A DNA stretch of 64,000 nucleotides, taken from NCBI GenBank assembly GCA_963791995.1, contig CAWBUQ010000004.1:310001-374000 (forward strand). The letters are read 5' to 3'. Positions 8,081-18,802 of the stretch are shown here, piece by piece; position 1 is the first letter of the stretch; each line of letters opens with the position of its first letter. The notes beneath the pieces are model-generated. The model worked only from the letters and a program-made list of their open reading frames with translations. It did not search any database and was not told the DNA's origin. Source of the DNA: Bog-473 sp963791995 (GTDB lineage Bacteria; Actinomycetota; Acidimicrobiia; Acidimicrobiales; RAAP-2). Position numbers and translations under genes: made by a program.

Positions 8081-9303
8081 GGCGCGGGTCGCACCGCGTC
8101 CACGCGACCAGGATGGGCAGCTTCTCCCAGCCGCGCACCGTGGAGGTACGGGCCTGCACCGCGTTGTCGTGCGTCGACCTCCCAGTCGGGGAAGCGCCGA
8201 AGAGCTCCTCGAGCGCGACGCGACCTCGAGACGGGCCAGGTGCGCGCCGAGGCAGAAGTGGATGCCGTAACCGAAGCTGAAGTGCCGCTGGATCTTGCGG
8301 CGGACGTCGAGGCGGTCAGGGTCAGGCGAAATGGCGCTCATCGCGGTTGGCCGACGCGTTGAGCAGCACCATGATGCTTCCCGGCCGGCACGAGTTGGCC
8401 GTAGTGCTCGACGTCCGTGGTCACGTAGCGAGCCTGGACCGGTGAGGGCGGCTCGTAGCGCAGGAACTCCTCAATGGCGTTCGGGATCGCGTCCGGATGC
8501 TCCGCCAGGTCCCTGCGCTGGTCGGGATGGTCCGAGAGGAGCTTGCCGGCCCACCCGATGAGGCGGGTCGTGGTCTCGTTACCGGCACCCGAGAGGAGGC
8601 CGATGTAGCCCGAGGATCTCGTCACGCGTCAGCGTGCGCTCCGTGCCCTGCTCGTCGGTGAACCGGGCCGTGAGCAACTCGGTCATCAGGTCGTCGGAGG
8701 GGTGCTCGGCCCGCCAATCGATGTAGGCCGCGTAGTCCGCACCCGGCGCTGTCCTGGGCGGCCAGGTCGGGCTCGGGCATGACGCCCTCTTCGAGCCGCG
8801 AGTCCCTCGTCGATGTGGTCGCGGATCGCCTGCTGGTCCTCTTCGGGAATGCCCAGCAGCATGCCGATGGTGCGCATGGGGATTTCCGTTCCGAGATCCG
8901 CGATGAGGTCGAAGCCCCCGCTGCCGACGAGGGGATCGAGCGTGCGTGCCGCGTAGGCCCGGACCTGCGGCTCGATCGCCGCCATACGGCGCGGCGTGAA
9001 GACGCGGCTGAGGATCCCGCGGTGCAGGTCGTGGTCGGGCGGGTCCTCGAAGATGAACATCCCGGGCGGCATCTCGAGCCCGGCCTTGATGATCTCGAGC
9101 ACGGACCCCTTGGCCGAGCTGTAGGTCTGCCAGTCGATGAAGGCCTTCTCGACGTCCTCGTAGCGGCTGAGCGCGTAGAACTCGTACTTCTCGTTGTAAT
9201 AGAGGGGGGCCTCGTCGCGCAGGCGGCGCCACACCGGGTACGGGTCGGCATCGATCTCGAAGTCGTAGGGGTCGTAGTACGGCGCCGTCGGCGGTGTGGC
9301 CAT
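8073..9303 (-). CDS. Cytochrome P450 (frameshifted)
   Basis: The reconstructed protein is about 400 residues. It starts MATPPTAPYYDPYDFEID, has the I-helix GAGNETTTRL, the K-helix EEFLRYEPPSP, and the haem loop FSFGYGIHFCLG with its cysteine ligand, ending in TSTVRGWEKLP. The reading frame breaks about five times between 8190 and 8815, including single-base deletions near 8213 and 8198, so as read it cannot be translated. It is a clear paralogue of the intact P450 at 56267-57466, which gives the frame to follow. First gene of the six-gene operon, divergent from a ligase. Confidence 0.85.
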
Positions 9304-9407
9304 GTCGTCTCCCTGCCCTCTTGTGGGCGCTCCCGGTGAAAGTAACATTATTGCGTGGCAAGAGCAGCGTTCTCAATCGGCCACGCCACGCTGGGGCGGC
9401 GCCACGC

Positions 9408-11044
9408 GTGAGCCGGGCTTCCGCTGCAGGCCTGGCCCCGCCGGAGTCCATCCCGGCCATGCTCGCTCGCGCCGAGGACCGCTTCGGCGGGCGGACGCCG
9501 TTCGCGACGGCGACCTCACCTTGTCGTATGCGGAGCTGGCCGGTTCTGCCCGCATGCTTCGCGGCCGGCCTGGTGGCCGCGGGCGTCGAGCCCGGCGACC
9601 GGGTGGCGATCTGGTGCCCGCAACTGCGCCGAGTGGGCCGTCGCCGTGCTCGGGATCTTCGCTGCGGGCGGCGTGCTCGTCCCGGTCAACACCAGGTTCA
9701 AGGGTGCCGAGGCGGCGGACATCCTCTCGCGGAGCAAGGCCCGCTGTCCTGGTCACCGTCACCGACTTCTTGGACACCGACTACGTCGCCATGCTCGAAG
9801 ACACCGGCGCAAGCTGCCGGCGCTCGAGGCGGTGGTCGTCGTCCGAGCTGGCGAACCGGATGCCACGGCGCCAGGCGTCCGCGGCGCTCTCCTGGCACGA
9901 GTTCCTCGGCGCCGCCACGCCGGAGGCAACCCGAGGTGGAGCGCCGCAGCGCCGCGCTGGGCCCCGACGATCCCTCGGACATCCTCTTCACGTCGGGGAC
10001 GACGGGGATCCCCAAGGGGGTCGTCATGACCCACGGCCGCACGCGGCACGTGGCCACCGACTGGGTCGCCATGACGGGTTGTCCGAGGGCGACGTCTACC
10101 TCCAGGTCAATCCCTACTTCCACATGTTCGGCCTCAAGGCCGGGATCCTGGCCAGCGTGGCTGCCGGGGCGACCATGCTGCCCGAACCCGTCTTCGACGC
10201 CGGCCGCGCCCTGACAGCGGGTCGAAGCAGAGCGGGTGACGGTCCTGCCGGGCGCCCCGACCGTTTACGGCGCCATCCTCGATCATCCCGACCGCGACCC
10301 GGTACGACCTCTCCAGCCTGCCGCGTCGCGGTGACGGGCGCGGCCGACATCCCGGTGGAGTTGATCCGACGAGTGCAGCGCGAGCTGCCCTTCTCGGTCA
10401 TCGTGACGGGCTACGGGCTCACCGAGGCGGGGACCGCCTGCGCGACGTCGGCGACCGACGATGCGGAGGCGATCGCCACGACGGTCGGGCGCCCGCGTCC
10501 GGGCTTCGAGGTGCGCATCGTCGAGGGCGACCATGACGTCGAGACGGGCGAGGCGGGCGAGGTCCTGTTGCGGGGCGGCAGCGTGATGGCGGGGTATCTC
10601 GACGATCCCGCCGAGACAGCGAAGGCGCTGTCGTCCGACGGCTGGCTGCGTACGGGCGATCTTGGGGTGCTCGACGAAGCGGGGCGGCTGCGCATCGTCG
10701 GCCGGGTCAAGGACATGTTCATCGTGGGCGGTTTCAACGCCTATCCGGCCGAGATCGAGAACGCGCTGTTGCGCCATCCCGATGATCCAGTCAGGCCGCC
10801 GTCATCGGCATCCCCGACGAGCGTCTCGGCGAGGTGGGCATGGCCTTCGTCGTGGCCTCAGGGGGTCTTCGGGTGACGAGATCGTCTGCGTGGAGCCGGG
10901 CGCGAAATGGCCAACTACAAGGTGCCGCGCGCCGTCGAGATCGTCGACGCGCTCCCTCTCAACGCCACGGGCAAGGTCATGAAAGAGGTCCTGCGTGCAC
11001 CCGCGGCGGACCACGCCGCGGGACCGGTCGATGACGGCCGGTAG
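9408..11044 (+). CDS. AMP-dependent acyl-CoA synthetase (frameshifted)
   Basis: A FadD-like ligase of about 540 residues spread over three frames. Motifs in order are FTSGTTGIPKGVVMTHG, YFHMFGLKAGIL, VTGYGLTEAG, GWLRTGDLG, GRVKDMFIVGGFNAYPAEIE and NATGKVMKE, then TAG at 11042-11044. Breaks include a lost base near 9507 and extra bases near 9625, 10205, 10287 and 10795. GTG 9408 is the likeliest start. It probably activates a carboxylate for the P450 or CoA-transferase products nearby. It is followed at once by a CoA-transferase, so an operon is likely. Confidence 0.85.
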
Positions 11045-11122
11045 GGGATCCGCCGCGAGCTGACCCGGGCCGGACCGAGCGCGGAGGGGACCGCGGGCTC
11101 TCGTCGCTCTGCGGGCCTGCGG

Positions 11123-12273
11123 GTGGTCGAGCTCGGAGTCTGGGTGGCCGCTCCCTCGGCCGGCGCGTTGTTGGCGGATTGGGGCGCCGACGTCATCAAA
11201 GATGGAGCCGCCGAGGGCGATCCGATGCGCAACGCGTTCGGCTCACTCGGGCATCGAGAAGGACCTCCCCAACCCCGCCTTCGCACAGGACAACCGAGGG
11301 AAAGCGGAGCGTCGTGCTCGACTTGCGCACGCCTGAAGCCCGAGCCGACCTCGAGGCGCTGCTCGCCACCGCAGACGTCTTCTTGACCAACCTGCGCCCC
11401 GACGCGCTCGATGGGTCTGGGTCTCGAGCCAGCCGACACGGTGGCGCGCCACCCGCGGCTGGTCTACTGCAGCGTGAGCGGGTACGGGCTGCGGGGTCCC
11501 GACCGGAACAGGCCGGCCTACGACATCGGCGCCTTCTGGGCCCGCTCGGGCCTGTCGGTGCAGCTGGCGAACAGCGACGGGGTGCCCGCTCAATGCCCGC
11601 GGCGGTATCGGCGACCACATCAGCGGGCTGGCCGCGTTCGCCGGCGTGCTGGCCGCCGTGCTCGAACAGCGGCACACCGGCCGCGGGCCGCGTCGTCGAG
11701 GTGTCGTTGCTGCGGACCGGGACCTACGCCCTCGGCTGGGACCTCAGCCTGCAGGAGCACCTGGGCAAGGTGGCCAAGTCCGAAGCGCGGCATCGAACCA
11801 GACGCCCCTCATGAACTCGTACCGGACCAAGGACGGCCGCTGGTTCTTCTTCACCGGGCTGGAGGCCAACCGCCACGTCGACAAGCGTCTACCGCGCGCT
11901 CGGACGCGAGGATCTGCACGACGACCCCCGGTTCGCCGACGGCGGCGTCACTGCGCCGGCACCGCAGCGAGGTCATCGCCGTGCTCGACGAGATCGTCGC
12001 GGCACGAACCTTGGCCGAATGGGCCGAACGGTTCGACCGAGAAGGCGTGTGGTGGGCGCCGGCGCAGGGTCCGGCCGAGGTACTCGAGGACCCGCAGCTC
12101 GCGGCCACCGACGGTTTCTTGGAGCTCCGCGAGGAGCCGGACGGGACGGTGCGGCGGTCGATCAACGGCCCCGTCAGTTTCTCCGACGTCCCGGTCGCGT
12201 CCCGCCGCGCCGGCACCGCCGCCTCGGCGCGCACACCGCAGAGGTGGTGGCCGAGGTGAATCCTCAGGACTGA
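11123..12273 (+). CDS. CaiB/BaiF class III CoA-transferase (frameshifted)
   Basis: The protein begins LRVVELGVWVAAPSAGALL, a standard family III start, followed by DWGADVIKDG. Further on come RSVVLDLRTPEARADLEAL, YCSVSGYGLRGPD and the aspartate-bearing RPAYDIGAFWARSG. It moves CoA between carboxylic acids through a glutaryl-type aspartyl intermediate. At least seven single-base insertions are visible (for example near 11250, 11402, 11597, 11688 and 11882). The true start may be ATG 11031, overlapping the ligase, but frame breaks make this uncertain. It converges on an acyl-CoA dehydrogenase with a 10-base overlap. Confidence 0.82.
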
Positions 12274-13441
12274 GCACGGGCGCGGGCGAGCAGCCCGCGG
12301 GCGATCACGAGGCGCTGGATCTCGTTGGTGCCTTCGCCGATCACCATCAGCGGCGCATCGCGGTAGAAGCGTTCGACCGGGAAACTCCGTCGTGTACCCG
12401 ACGCCGCCGAGAATCCGCATTGCTTCCATGCTCAACTCGAGCGCGGTCTCGCTGGCGAAGAGCTTGGCCATCCCCGCCTCGACGTCACAGCGCAAGCCCG
12501 CCGCCTTGCGCTCCGCGGCGTTCTTGGTGAGGAGGCGCGCCGCCTCGAGTCGCGTCGCCATGTCGGCCAGCTTGAGCTGAATGGCCTGGTGCTCGCCGAT
12601 CACCTTGCCGAAGGTCTCGCGCTCGGTCGCGTACTGCAAGGCGGCGTCGAAGGCCGCGCGCGCCACGCCGACGGCGCGCGCCGCAATGTTGATGCGACCG
12701 ATCTCGAGCACAGACAGGATCTGGGGCAGACCACGGCCCGCCTCGCCGACGAGGTTGGCGGCCGGGAATGCGGTGATCGCTGTAGGCCATCTCGACCGTT
12801 TCGACGCCGCGGTAGCCCAGTTTGCTCACGTTCTTGGAGACCGAGATCCCCTCGAAGCGAGGCCCGGGCTCTTTCTCGACGATGAACGCGGAGATCCCCT
12901 CTTCCGATCGGGCGGCCAGCGCCACGAGGGCGGCCCGCTCGCCGTTGGTGACCCAGGCCTTCGTGCCGTTCAGCACGTACTCCTCCCCGTCGCGCTGGGC
13001 GCGGCAGGACAGATTGCGGGTGTCGCTTCCCGCATCGGGTTCGGACAGCGACAGGCAGCCTCGGCGCTCGCCGGTCGCCATGGAGGGGAGCCAGCGACGT
13101 TTCTGCTCCTCGCTGCCGTGCGTCATGACCAGTGTCGCGGCCATGGTGTGCGTGTTGACGATGCCGGTCAGGCTCATCCAGCCGTAGGACAGCTCCTCAA
13201 TCACACCGATGTAGGTCAACAGGTCGAGGCCCAGGCCGCCGTACGCCTCTGGGATCGTGATGCCGAACAAACCGAGGTCGCGCATCGTCGCCACGATGTC
13301 GGTGGGAAAGGTGTCGGTTCGTTCCAGATCCGGCGCGACAGGGATGACGTCGCGCTGTACGAAAGCGCGCACCGTCGCGATGATTTCGGCGCGCACCGAT
13401 TCGTCGACGGGCTCGACCGGTTGGGGCTCCGCGCCGCTCAT
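12264..13441 (-). CDS. Acyl-CoA dehydrogenase (frameshifted)
   Basis: About 390 residues after joining frames. Motifs are GITIPEAYGGLGLDLL, SLSEPDAGSDTR (FAD/substrate loop), KAWVTNG, SKLGYRGVETVEM, ATERETFGKVIGEHQAIQ and AMRILGGVGYTTEFP, ending in GEGTNEIQRLVIAR. It should introduce an alpha,beta double bond into an acyl-CoA, with FAD as cofactor and ETF as electron acceptor. Breaks lie near 12780 and 12385. Start could be ATG 13441 or ATG 13483. Unlike the three pairs elsewhere in the window, this one stands alone and looks like a homotetrameric short/branched-chain enzyme. Confidence 0.85.
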
Positions 13442-13487
13442 CGTCGGCGCCGCCTTCCTCACGGCGATAACCATACACTTCAATCCT

Positions 13488-13524
13488 GTTGACGCTGAAT
13501 CTCAATTCGGAGAAGAATGTTTCC
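13488..13524 (+). promoter_or_regulatory. Putative promoter with GAGA-type operator upstream of ligase
   Basis: TTGACG at 13488-13493 could be a -35 element. GAGAAGAATGTTTCC at 13510-13524 resembles sites at 30494-30508 (GAGAAGAATGCTCTC) and 22408-22422. It sits just before the ligase ATG at 13528. The first 9 bases are identical to the 30494 site, which also precedes a plus-strand gene. Weak evidence from similarity alone. Confidence 0.3.
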
Positions 13525-13527
13525 CTC

Positions 13528-15055
13528 ATGACGACGGGCCTCATGCATCAGCGGGCTCGAGTCGGCTGCGCAACGTTTTCCCGATCACCCCGCCGTGCTC
13601 GCCGGGCGACGAACGCTGGACCTTCGCCGAACTCGACCGTGCCGGCAACGCCGTGGCGCAGCACCTCGCCGACCAAGGGATCGGGCCGGCGACAGGGTGG
13701 CCGTCATGACGACGAACCGTCCCGGAATTCGTCGCTGCCGTCGTCGGGGCCAGCAAGCTGGGCGCCGCCCCCGTGTTGCTGAGCCCCGCCTGGAAGGCTC
13801 GCGAGGTCGACACGGCAGTGAGGCTGACCGGGCCCTCGTATGCGGTGGCTGACGGATCGGGCACCGAGCTGCTCGCCGAGCACCTCGGTGCGACACGCGT
13901 CCTCGACCTCGACGGCGCCCGGGGCGCAGGGACGTCCTGAACCGGGCCGGCACGGAGGTGCTCCCTGGCGCGCCGGTCGACGCCGGCGCGGATGCCGTCC
14001 TCGTCTTCAGTTCCGGCACGACGGACGCTCCCAAGGCGGTCCGCCATACGCACGCGTCCATCACCTTGGCCACGGCGCACTGGTGCAGCGCACTCGGTCT
14101 CGGGCACGACGACCGTTTCCAGGTGGCGACGCCGCCGTCGCACATCCTCGGGCTCCTCAACCTGCTGGCCGCCGCCGAGGCCGGCGCAACAGTCCGTCTG
14201 CACCGCCGTTTCGACCTCGAGCAGGAACTGCGCGCCATTCAAGAAGAACGGATGACCCTCGAGATGGCGGTCGCGCCGATCGCGCTCGCAATGGCCAACC
14301 ATCCCGACCTCGAGCGCTACGACCTCTCCTCGTTGCGCTACGTCATGTGGGGGGCGACCCCGGTCACCGCTTCGGTCGCCGAGACCGTGCACGCGGCGGA
14401 CGGGCGTCCGCTGGCTGCCGGCCTACGGGACGAGCGAGGTGCCGGTGATCGCAGCCAACCCCGTCGACGAACCGAGTGCCTGGCGGCTGGACTCGGCGGG
14501 CCTCGCGGTCGGCGACGTCGCGCTACGGGTGGTGGATCTGGACTCAGGTGCCGTGCTCGGCCCGGGTGAGGTTGGCGAAGTCCAGGTGCACAGCGCGTCC
14601 GCCATGGCGGGCTACCTGCCCGACGACGCGACGGCGGACGCCTTCGACGACGGCTGGTACCGCACGGGCGATGTCGGCTTCCTCGAGCCCGACGGCTGGG
14701 TCCACCTCACCGACCGCTGCAAGGAGATGATCAAGGTCAGCGGGTTCCAGGTGGCGCCGGCCGAGATCGAGGCCGTCCTCCTCGGGCATCCCGCCGTCGT
14801 CGACTGCGCGGTCTTCGGGGTGCGCGACGAGCGCGCCGGACGAAGTGCCGGCCGCCGCCGTGCAACTCGAGTCCGGGTCCGAGCGTGGACGCCGACGAGC
14901 TGACGCGCCTGGTCGCCGACACGCTCGCCACCTACAAGCGGCTCCATCACGTCGTCCTGGTCGACGCCGTGCCGAGGACGCCGTCGGGCAAGGTGCTGCG
15001 ACGGACCCTGCGCGACGAGTGGGCGCCTGCCCTCGCCGAGACCGGACCGCGCTGA
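13528..15055 (+). CDS. AMP-dependent acyl-CoA synthetase (frameshifted)
   Basis: A ligase of about 500 residues. Readable motifs are DERWTFAELDRAGNAVA, FSSGTTDAPKAVRHTHAS (the loop is unusual: TTDAPK instead of TTGxPK), LPAYGTSEVPVIAA, GWYRTGDVG, DRCKEMIKVSGFQVAPAEIE and TPSGKVLRRTLR. Single-base breaks occur near 13555, 13690, 13725, 13925, 14412, 14835 and 14880. The stop TGA at 15053-15055 abuts the ATG of the next gene. The position upstream of an acyl-CoA dehydrogenase pair and a hydratase suggests it feeds its CoA thioester straight into that beta-oxidation set. Confidence 0.84.
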
Positions 15056-16150
15056 ATGGACGTCCGCCTCTCGCCCGAGCAGGTGGCGCTGCGCGACTCC
15101 GCCACAGCAGGTGCGCGGCTCGCCTGGGTGTCGGCGCCGTTGCCGATCTCGACGACGCCGAGCGTGTGGCCAAGCTCGAAGCCGCGGTCGTGGCGTCGGG
15201 CTGGCGTGAACTGCGGACGCGCGACCGACGACGGCGGCCCGTGGGCCTCGGCGGTCGAGGTCGCCGTCGTCGCCGAAGAGCTCGGCCGCGGGTCTCGCCG
15301 ATGTGCCCTTGCTCGGCCCCACCATGGCAGCCGACCTGCGACGGCTGGCGGGTGCGCCCGCGTCGGCCGCGGCCCGAGACCGTGCTGCTCGGCCGCGGAC
15401 CTGTCGGCGCCGGCCCGGGTGGACGATGGTGTCGTCGAAGGAGGGGCCGTGGCCTTCGACGCCGTGGTGCGGCGCCCGCCCTGGTGCTCGTGCCCGGACC
15501 GGACCCCGACCAGGCGGGCTGGACCCTGGGTGTCGTCACGCTGACGACGCCGCCCAACGGGCGCGATGCCGGCGTGGACCTCACCCGGCCGGCCACGACG
15601 GCCACCGACCGGGCCGGCGTCACGGTCCTCGAAGGACAGGCCCGCTCGCTCGCGTCCCGATGACATCGCGCGCTGGCACAGCCTCGGGCTGGCGGTCACG
15701 TCGTGCCGACCTCGTCGGGGTCGATGCGCGGCGCGGTGCGCTCGCGTGCGAGTACGCCGCGGCACGCGCCGGCAGTACGGCGTTGCCATCGGGTCGTTCC
15801 AGGCGGTCCAGCACATGCTGGCCGACGCGCTCGTTGCCACGGAGGGGTCGCGCAGCATCGCGCTGCACGCGGCCTGGGCCGTCGACGCGCTGGCCGGTCC
15901 GGATGCGCTCGCCGCCGCCGTCGGCCGCCAAGGCGTATTGCCGCGCGGGCCGCCCGGGCCGTGTGCGAGACGGCGATCCAGGTGCACGGCGGCATCGGGA
16001 ACACGTGGGACTGCCTGGCCCACGTCTTCTTGCGGCGGGCTCTCCTGTCGGCCGAGGTCTTCGGCGGCGTCGGCGCCAGCCTGGAGCGCGTGCTGTCGGC
16101 TCAGATGGCCCGTCCGGCGTGCCCTCGGAGGCGACGATGGACTTCGCTGA
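15056..16150 (+). CDS. Acyl-CoA dehydrogenase, small/partner subunit of a pair (frameshifted)
   Basis: The protein is about 350 residues after joining frames. It starts MDVRLSPEQVALRDSAT and has EVAVVAEELGRGLADVPLL, RRQYGVAIGSFQAVQHMLA and AIQVHGGIGNTWDCLAHV with FLRRAL. This is the pattern of the second member of actinobacterial heteromeric acyl-CoA dehydrogenases: weak middle domain, preserved C-terminal bundle. Many single-base breaks are present, so residue numbers are unreliable. The end at 16150 (ALGGDDGLR) overlaps the next gene start by 14 bases, supporting joint translation with the larger partner. Confidence 0.78.
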
Positions 16151-17268
16151 CTCCGCCGAGGAGCGCGACTTCCGTCTCCGCCTGCGGCGTGGCTGCAGGC
16201 GAACAACCCGGGCCTGCCGCCCTCGTCGACGGCCGGACGAGTACTGGGCGGGGCAGGCGGCGTGGCACCAGACGCTTTACGACGCCGGCTTCTTCGGTCT
16301 CTCGTGGCCCACCGAGGTCGGGGGGAAGGACCTGCCCAGCGTGTACGACGTCATCCTCGACGAGGAGCTGATCGCTGCCGCGGCGCCACCGCGACCGAGT
16401 ATCGGCTACCTCGTCCGGGGGCTGCTCGAGCACGGGAGCGAGGCGGTGCAGCGACGGTTCCTCCCGGGTCTGGTGAGCGGGCGCGACCGCTGGTGCCAGG
16501 GTTTCAGCGAACCCGATGCCGGCTCGGACCTTGCCGTCGCTGCGCACCCGCGCCGTGCGAGAAGGCGACGAGTACGTCATCACCGGGCACAAGGTCTGGA
16601 CGAGCTACTCGGACGCGGCCGAGTGGTGTCTCGTGCTGGCGCGGACCGACCCCGAGGCCGCCAACCACCGCGGTATCTCCGCCTTCGCGGTGCCGATGCG
16701 TCAGCCGGCCATTGCGCAGCGTCCCCTCAAGATGATCAACGGCGTCACGCGCGAGTTCGGAGAGGTCATCTTCGACGGTGCCCGGGTCGACGCCGCCAAC
16801 ATGATCGGCGAGCCCGGCGAGGGCTGGCGACTCGCCATGACGGTCGTCAGCCACGAACGCGAGCCTGGGGAGCTGGGCTACGTGGCGCGCTACGGCAAGC
16901 TGGTCAACGAGCTGGTGCACCGGGTCCAGGCCGATCCGGTCGCCTTCGGCCCCGAGCAACGCCGCGACCTGGCCTGGGCGCTGGTGGAGGCCGAGATGCT
17001 GCGGTGCCACGTCAGCCGCCGGCTCTCGGAGCGCCTCGACGGCGTGACGCACGGGCCCGAGGGCTCGGTCGACAAGTTGTTGATGACGGCGGTCGAGCAG
17101 ACGGTCGGCCATGCCGCGTTGTCGGTCGGCGGCATCGCTCCCACCGGCGACGGGGACACGTGGCTGCGCGTCTACCTCTACAGCAGGGCCCAGAGCGTCA
17201 TGGGCGGCACGTCGCAGATACAGCGGAACCTGATTGCCCATCGAATCTTGGAGATGCCGACCACATGA
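16137..17268 (+). CDS. Acyl-CoA dehydrogenase, large subunit of a pair (frameshifted near N-terminus)
   Basis: The reconstructed protein has MDFADSAEERDFRLRLR, GFFGLSWPTEVGGKD, WCQGFSEPDAGSDLA, GHKVWTSYSDAAEWC and NGVTREFGEVIFDG, and ends SVMGGTSQIQRNLIAHRILE. It carries the FAD-binding and substrate loops expected of the catalytic partner. Breaks occur near 16190, 16220 and 16535; the last 680 bases are clean. It is sandwiched between its partner subunit and a hydratase that starts on the ATG overlapping its stop. In steroid-degrading actinobacteria such neighbouring genes form alpha2beta2 enzymes; that assembly is inferred here. Confidence 0.83.
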
Positions 17269-18061
17269 GCACCTACGACCTGCCCGACGAGCTGCAGCGT
17301 GACCGAGGACGGGTCGATCCGCATCGTCACGCTGCAACCGCCCCGAACAGCTCAACGCCACCAACCACGCGCTCCATGCCGGTCTCGCCGCGCTGTTTCC
17401 ACAGCTCGACGCCGACGACGGGGCCCGGGTCGCCGTGCTCACCGGGGCGGGCCGCGCCTTCTCCGCCGGCGGTGACTTCGGCTACCTCGACGAGCTGACA
17501 CGGGACGACGTCGCTCAGGAGCACGACGATCGCCCACGGGCGCCAGATCGTGACGGGCATGGTGCGGTGCCGCCTGCCGATCGTGGCCGCCGTGAACGGC
17601 CCGGCGGTCGGGCTCGGCTGCAGCCTGGTCGCGCTCTCCGACATCGTGTTCATGGCGGACAGCGCACACCTGGCGGATCCCCACGTGGTGCTCGGCCTCG
17701 TGGCCGCCGACGGAGGGCCGGTGGTGTGGCCCTTGCTCACCAGCCTCCAGCTGGCCAAGGAGTACGCGTTGACCGGGCGAACGCATTCCGGCCGCGCCGG
17801 GCGGCCGAGATCGGCCTCGTCAACCACGTCTGCCCCGACGACGAGGTGCTCGAAGAGGCCATGGCGTGCGCGCACCGGATCGCCAGCCTGCCCAAGGGCG
17901 CGGTCGAGGACACCAAGCGGGTCGTCAACATCCAGCTGGAGCGCGCCGTCCTCGCCGCGCTCGACTTCGCGCTGAGCGCCGAGGACCGTTCGTTCACCTC
18001 GCCCGAGCTGCGGGCCAACCTCGATCGTCTGCAGCAGCGGGAGCGCCCGACGGGCGACTGA
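17265..18061 (+). CDS. Enoyl-CoA hydratase/isomerase family protein (frameshifted)
   Basis: Crotonase-fold protein of about 260 residues. It shows VAVLTGAGRAFSAGGDFGYL (oxyanion hole), AAVNGPAVGLGCSLVALSDI and ADPHVVLGLVAADGGPVVW. The second glutamate position seen in hydratases reads as a histidine-valine in ADPHVVLG, so it may be an isomerase or divergent hydratase. Breaks near 17300, 17340, 17528 and 17780. The ATG at 17265 overlaps the acyl-CoA dehydrogenase stop by 4 bases, so it is the last gene of the ligase-dehydrogenase operon. Confidence 0.82.
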
Positions 18062-18085
18062 GGCGCCGGCCCCGGAGCCCGAGGG

Positions 18086-18740
18086 TCAGGAACGCTGCGC
18101 CGCCGGCATCTCGGCGGCTGCGACCTCGGCCAGCCAGCCGCCGAGCGCCTCACCGGCCGTGAGCACGTGGGACTCCATGATGGCTCGCGCCGCCTGTCCG
18201 TCACCGCGTGTCGAGCGCGTCGAGCAGGGCGGCGTGCTCGTGGCGGCTTCGCTCCTCTTGCTCGGGGAACAACTCGAAGTAGTTGCCGGGCACGACGCGC
18301 ACGGCCTGACGGATGTAGGTGAGCAGACGGGGCGAGCGCGCCGCCAGGTTGATGGCGCGGTGGAAGCGCCGGTTGGCTCCGACGACGTCGCCCGAGTCGT
18401 CGACCGCAGCGGCCAGGGCTCGCAACTCGGTCCAGTTCGTCCGGAGTGATGCGGGCCGTCGCCAGCTCGGCCCCCTTGCCCGCCAGTGCGGCCAGGATGG
18501 CGAAATTGTCGACGGCGTCTTCGGGCGTGATGCCGACCACCGCCATGCCGCTGCGCGGCGTGATGGCGACCAGGCCCTCGTAGGACAGCTCGAGCAGCGC
18601 CTCGCGGACCGGGGTGCGGCTGATGCCGAATTCGGCGGTCAGCGGTCGAGGTCGAGCCGGTCCCCCGGCCGGAGCCGCCCGGTCAGGATGCGGTCCCGCA
18701 ATTCGTTGGCCGCCTGGGCCCTGACGGTGGTGCTGATCAG
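18086..18740 (-). CDS. GntR-family regulator with FCD domain (frameshifted)
   Basis: The N-terminal winged helix reads RAQAANELRDRILTGRLRPG, then TAEFGISRTPVREALLELS and YEGLVAITPRRGMAVVG. The C-terminal part with RRFHRAINLAARSPRLLTYI and EHAALLDALDTR is the all-helical FCD ligand-binding domain. These regulators usually respond to organic acids. Breaks are seen near 18430 and 18205 and around 18645. No ATG or GTG start is visible in frame; conserved sequence begins about 18740, so a start may be hidden by a further error. It is divergent from the flavin monooxygenase and probably controls it. Confidence 0.8.
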
Positions 18741-18741
18741 T

Positions 18742-18769
18742 TTGATATCTGAAATATTACATATAAGAT
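18742..18769 (+). promoter_or_regulatory. AT-rich promoter between GntR regulator and monooxygenase
   Basis: TTGATA at 18742-18747 and TAAGAT at 18764-18769 are spaced by 16 bases and read toward the monooxygenase start at 18803. The stretch 18738-18772 is far more AT-rich than anything near it and contains GATATC, AATATT and ATATA elements that could be regulator half-sites. Position and composition make a regulated promoter likely; the exact elements are inferred. Confidence 0.5.
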
Positions 18770-18802
18770 TCGCTCCACGCAGCGTCTCATTAAGGGGTCC
18801 TC

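Noticed and set aside
8073..16150. Programmed frameshifting as explanation for broken genes
   Set aside because: Several shifts of both signs occur per gene, at different places and without a common slippery motif.
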